From contig NZ_JAUQOM010000004.1 in the NCBI RefSeq assembly GCF_030580935.1, forward strand, positions 62,001 to 126,000: a stretch of 64,000 bases of DNA, read 5' to 3'. Below are positions 62,797-64,000 of the stretch, piece by piece (the first letter of the stretch is position 1; every line of letters starts with the position of its first letter). The notes below the pieces were generated by a model, which did no database searches, was not told where the DNA came from, and saw only the letters and a list, made by a program, of their open reading frames with translations. The DNA is from Sphingobium cyanobacteriorum (GTDB lineage Bacteria > Pseudomonadota > Alphaproteobacteria > Sphingomonadales > Sphingomonadaceae). A program made the translations under genes and the position numbers.

Positions 62797-63921
62797 TCAG
62801 GAAAGAATGGATTGATGCCCGCCATTTTCGCCCAGCGCTTCCTCGCGATAGAGGCCAAGCGCGCGCATGGCGGGCAGGTCGTGGAAACTGAACAGGCACG
62901 CATCGTCGCTGTCCGACGCATTGGCATGTTCATGATACATCCAGGCCGGCACGACGAAGATGTCGCGTTCCTGCCAGTCGAACCGCTGGCCGTTGATGAT
63001 CGACCAGCCTTTGCCCTTGGCGCATTGATAGACGAAGCTGCCGGTCTGGCGGTGGGCCCTGGTGCGCTCGCCAGGGCGCAGCAACTGCATCGACGCGCCG
63101 ATCGTCTGCATCACCGGGCCGCCCGTGTCGGGATTGACATAATCCATGATGATCCCGTCATAGGGCGATCCATCGGTGACGCGGGCATAGCGGGTCAGCG
63201 CGTCATAGGTCGGCGCCCATTCATATTTGAGCAGCGGCGAATAACGCTTCGTCCACTGCACCCCCGCCGGGCGCAGGCCCGCGCCCGCCCAGGTCGCCGT
63301 GCTGTCGTCCACCGCGTAGGAGATGGCCTGCTGCAAATCGGGATGCACTTCGTAGAAATTGGCCTCCAGCGCATTCATCAACGGAATGTCCAGCCCGTCC
63401 TGCCAGATGCAGATCGTCCCGTCCTCCGCCACGCCATGTTCGTGCCAGGTGCCGTTGGGGGTCAGGACGAAATCATTCGCGCCCAGCGTCATCTTGTGCC
63501 CGTCCACATTGGTGAACGCGCCCTTCCCTTCCATGATGAAGCGCAGGGCCGACGCGCTGTGGCGGTGGCTGGAGGCGCATTCGCCCGGCGCCATCACCTG
63601 CAAGCCGGAATAGAGCCAGCCGACCGCCGCCACCACATCGGCGCGGCCCTTGTTTTCCAGATAGACGACACGGCGGCCCGCCTGTTCGGGCGTCACCAGG
63701 TCCAGCGCGCGCAGCACGTCGGCGCGCAGGTCGTTATAGCGCCAGAGCATGGGCACCGACGTGGACACAGGCTCCCACGGTTCGATCTTGTTCGCGACGG
63801 TCCACAAGGCCCCGGTGCCAAGACTTTCGAGGCGCTTGTAATAAGCCAGCAAATCCGGCGTATCGGCGACATTGGCGCGGCCGATCATCTCCTCGCGATA
63901 CTGGTCATAGCTATGCGCCAT
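62797..63921 (-). CDS. Gentisate 1,2-dioxygenase
   Basis: A 374-residue bicupin. The N-terminal cupin (about 100-170) has the iron ligands in ASSHRHSASALRFIMEGKGAFTNVDG and a third His in NGTWHEHG; the C-terminal cupin has RAHRQTGSFVYQCAKGKGWSIINGQRFDWQERDIFVVPAWMYHEH. Length and pattern match gentisate 1,2-dioxygenases, which open gentisate to maleylpyruvate with Fe(II). The start at 63921 (MAHSYDQY) follows GGAGG; longer starts at 63933 and 63936 are less likely. A palindrome-like site lies just upstream at 63941. Confidence 0.9.
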   Translation of the reverse strand: MAHSYDQYREEMIGRANVADTPDLLAYYKRLESLGTGALWTVANKIEPWEPVSTSVPMLWRYNDLRADVLRALDLVTPEQAGRRVVYLENKGRADVVAAVGWLYSGLQVMAPGECASSHRHSASALRFIMEGKGAFTNVDGHKMTLGANDFVLTPNGTWHEHGVAEDGTICIWQDGLDIPLMNALEANFYEVHPDLQQAISYAVDDSTATWAGAGLRPAGVQWTKRYSPLLKYEWAPTYDALTRYARVTDGSPYDGIIMDYVNPDTGGPVMQTIGASMQLLRPGERTRAHRQTGSFVYQCAKGKGWSIINGQRFDWQERDIFVVPAWMYHEHANASDSDDACLFSFHDLPAMRALGLYREEALGENGGHQSILS

Positions 63922-63940
63922 CCATGCCTCCATCAAATGC

Positions 63941-63956
63941 TATAGGCTTAAAATAA
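63941..63956. promoter_or_regulatory. Candidate MarR operator before gentisate dioxygenase
   Basis: TATAGGCTTAAAATAA, matching 13 of 16 aligned bases of the site at 58508-58525. It lies in an AT-rich promoter patch running to the window edge. Confidence 0.52.
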
Positions 63957-64000
63957 ATTGAATTATATGCAAATGCAACTATTATAATATCGGTTTCTGC

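Overview
The window is about 64 kb of high-GC DNA with tightly packed operons, many TonB-dependent receptors, a MucR-family regulator, TetR, MarR and LysR regulators, and several catabolic modules. This style points to a sphingomonad (Alphaproteobacteria, Sphingomonadales, close to Sphingobium, Sphingomonas or Novosphingobium). That placement is inferred from gene content and was not tested against a database. I see no rRNA, tRNA, CRISPR array, phage or intact insertion sequence.

Layout from left to right. (1) 1-2707: the end of a CzcA-type heavy-metal RND pump. (2) 2744-6551: a beta-oxidation operon (acyl-CoA dehydrogenase, thiolase, 3-hydroxyacyl-CoA dehydrogenase) divergent from a TetR regulator, with a palindrome between them. 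(3) 6793-11244: a NrtABC-type nitrate transporter and an outer-membrane channel, preceded by a leader with an attenuator that looks NasT/ANTAR-like. (4) 11718-14053: chrB-chrA chromate resistance. (5) 14221-16435: a folate C1 module (metF, purU, folB-like) as in tetrahydrofolate-dependent O-demethylation clusters, but with no demethylase in view. (6) 16556-29354: a TetR regulator and what reads as a quinate/shikimate-ester utilisation island: two esterases, a DUF3237 protein, type II dehydroquinase, MFS carrier, TonB receptor, shikimate dehydrogenase, QsuB-like dehydroshikimate dehydratase and a dienelactone-hydrolase-like protein. The expected product is protocatechuate. Four similar palindromes precede the TetR gene and three transcription units here.

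(7) 29633-30307: a MucR homologue with a degenerate zinc finger and a long Ala/Lys/Pro tail. (8) 30433-49154: a TonB receptor, an HsaA-like flavin monooxygenase, a LysR regulator, a transaminase, an MFS carrier and a long catabolic cluster. That cluster holds a VOC protein, an MhpC-like hydrolase, an MhpD-like hydratase, a ThDP enzyme, two aldehyde dehydrogenases, two SDR proteins without the YxxxK diad, a cytoplasmic Asp-box propeller and cytochrome b561. It resembles a meta-cleavage pathway for a substrate I cannot name. (9) 49445-58427: secreted proteins (DUF6152 and others), a cytochrome c'-like lipoprotein, HupE/UreJ, a TonB receptor and a ToxR/CadC-like membrane-bound regulator. Three promoters here share a TGTAAC-based motif. 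(10) 58539-63921: a salicylyl-CoA to gentisate module (CoA-ester hydroxylase, MarR regulator, thioesterase, gentisate dioxygenase, FAH-family hydrolase) with matching AT-rich palindromes at both outer promoters.

The most interesting features are regulatory and can be read directly. They are the four-site TetR operator set, the three-promoter motif next to the ToxR-like regulator, the TTTAGGCTTAAA-type palindromes shared between 33 kb and the gentisate locus, the NasT-like leader, and a dispersed repeat whose end forms the stop codons of two unrelated outer-membrane protein genes.
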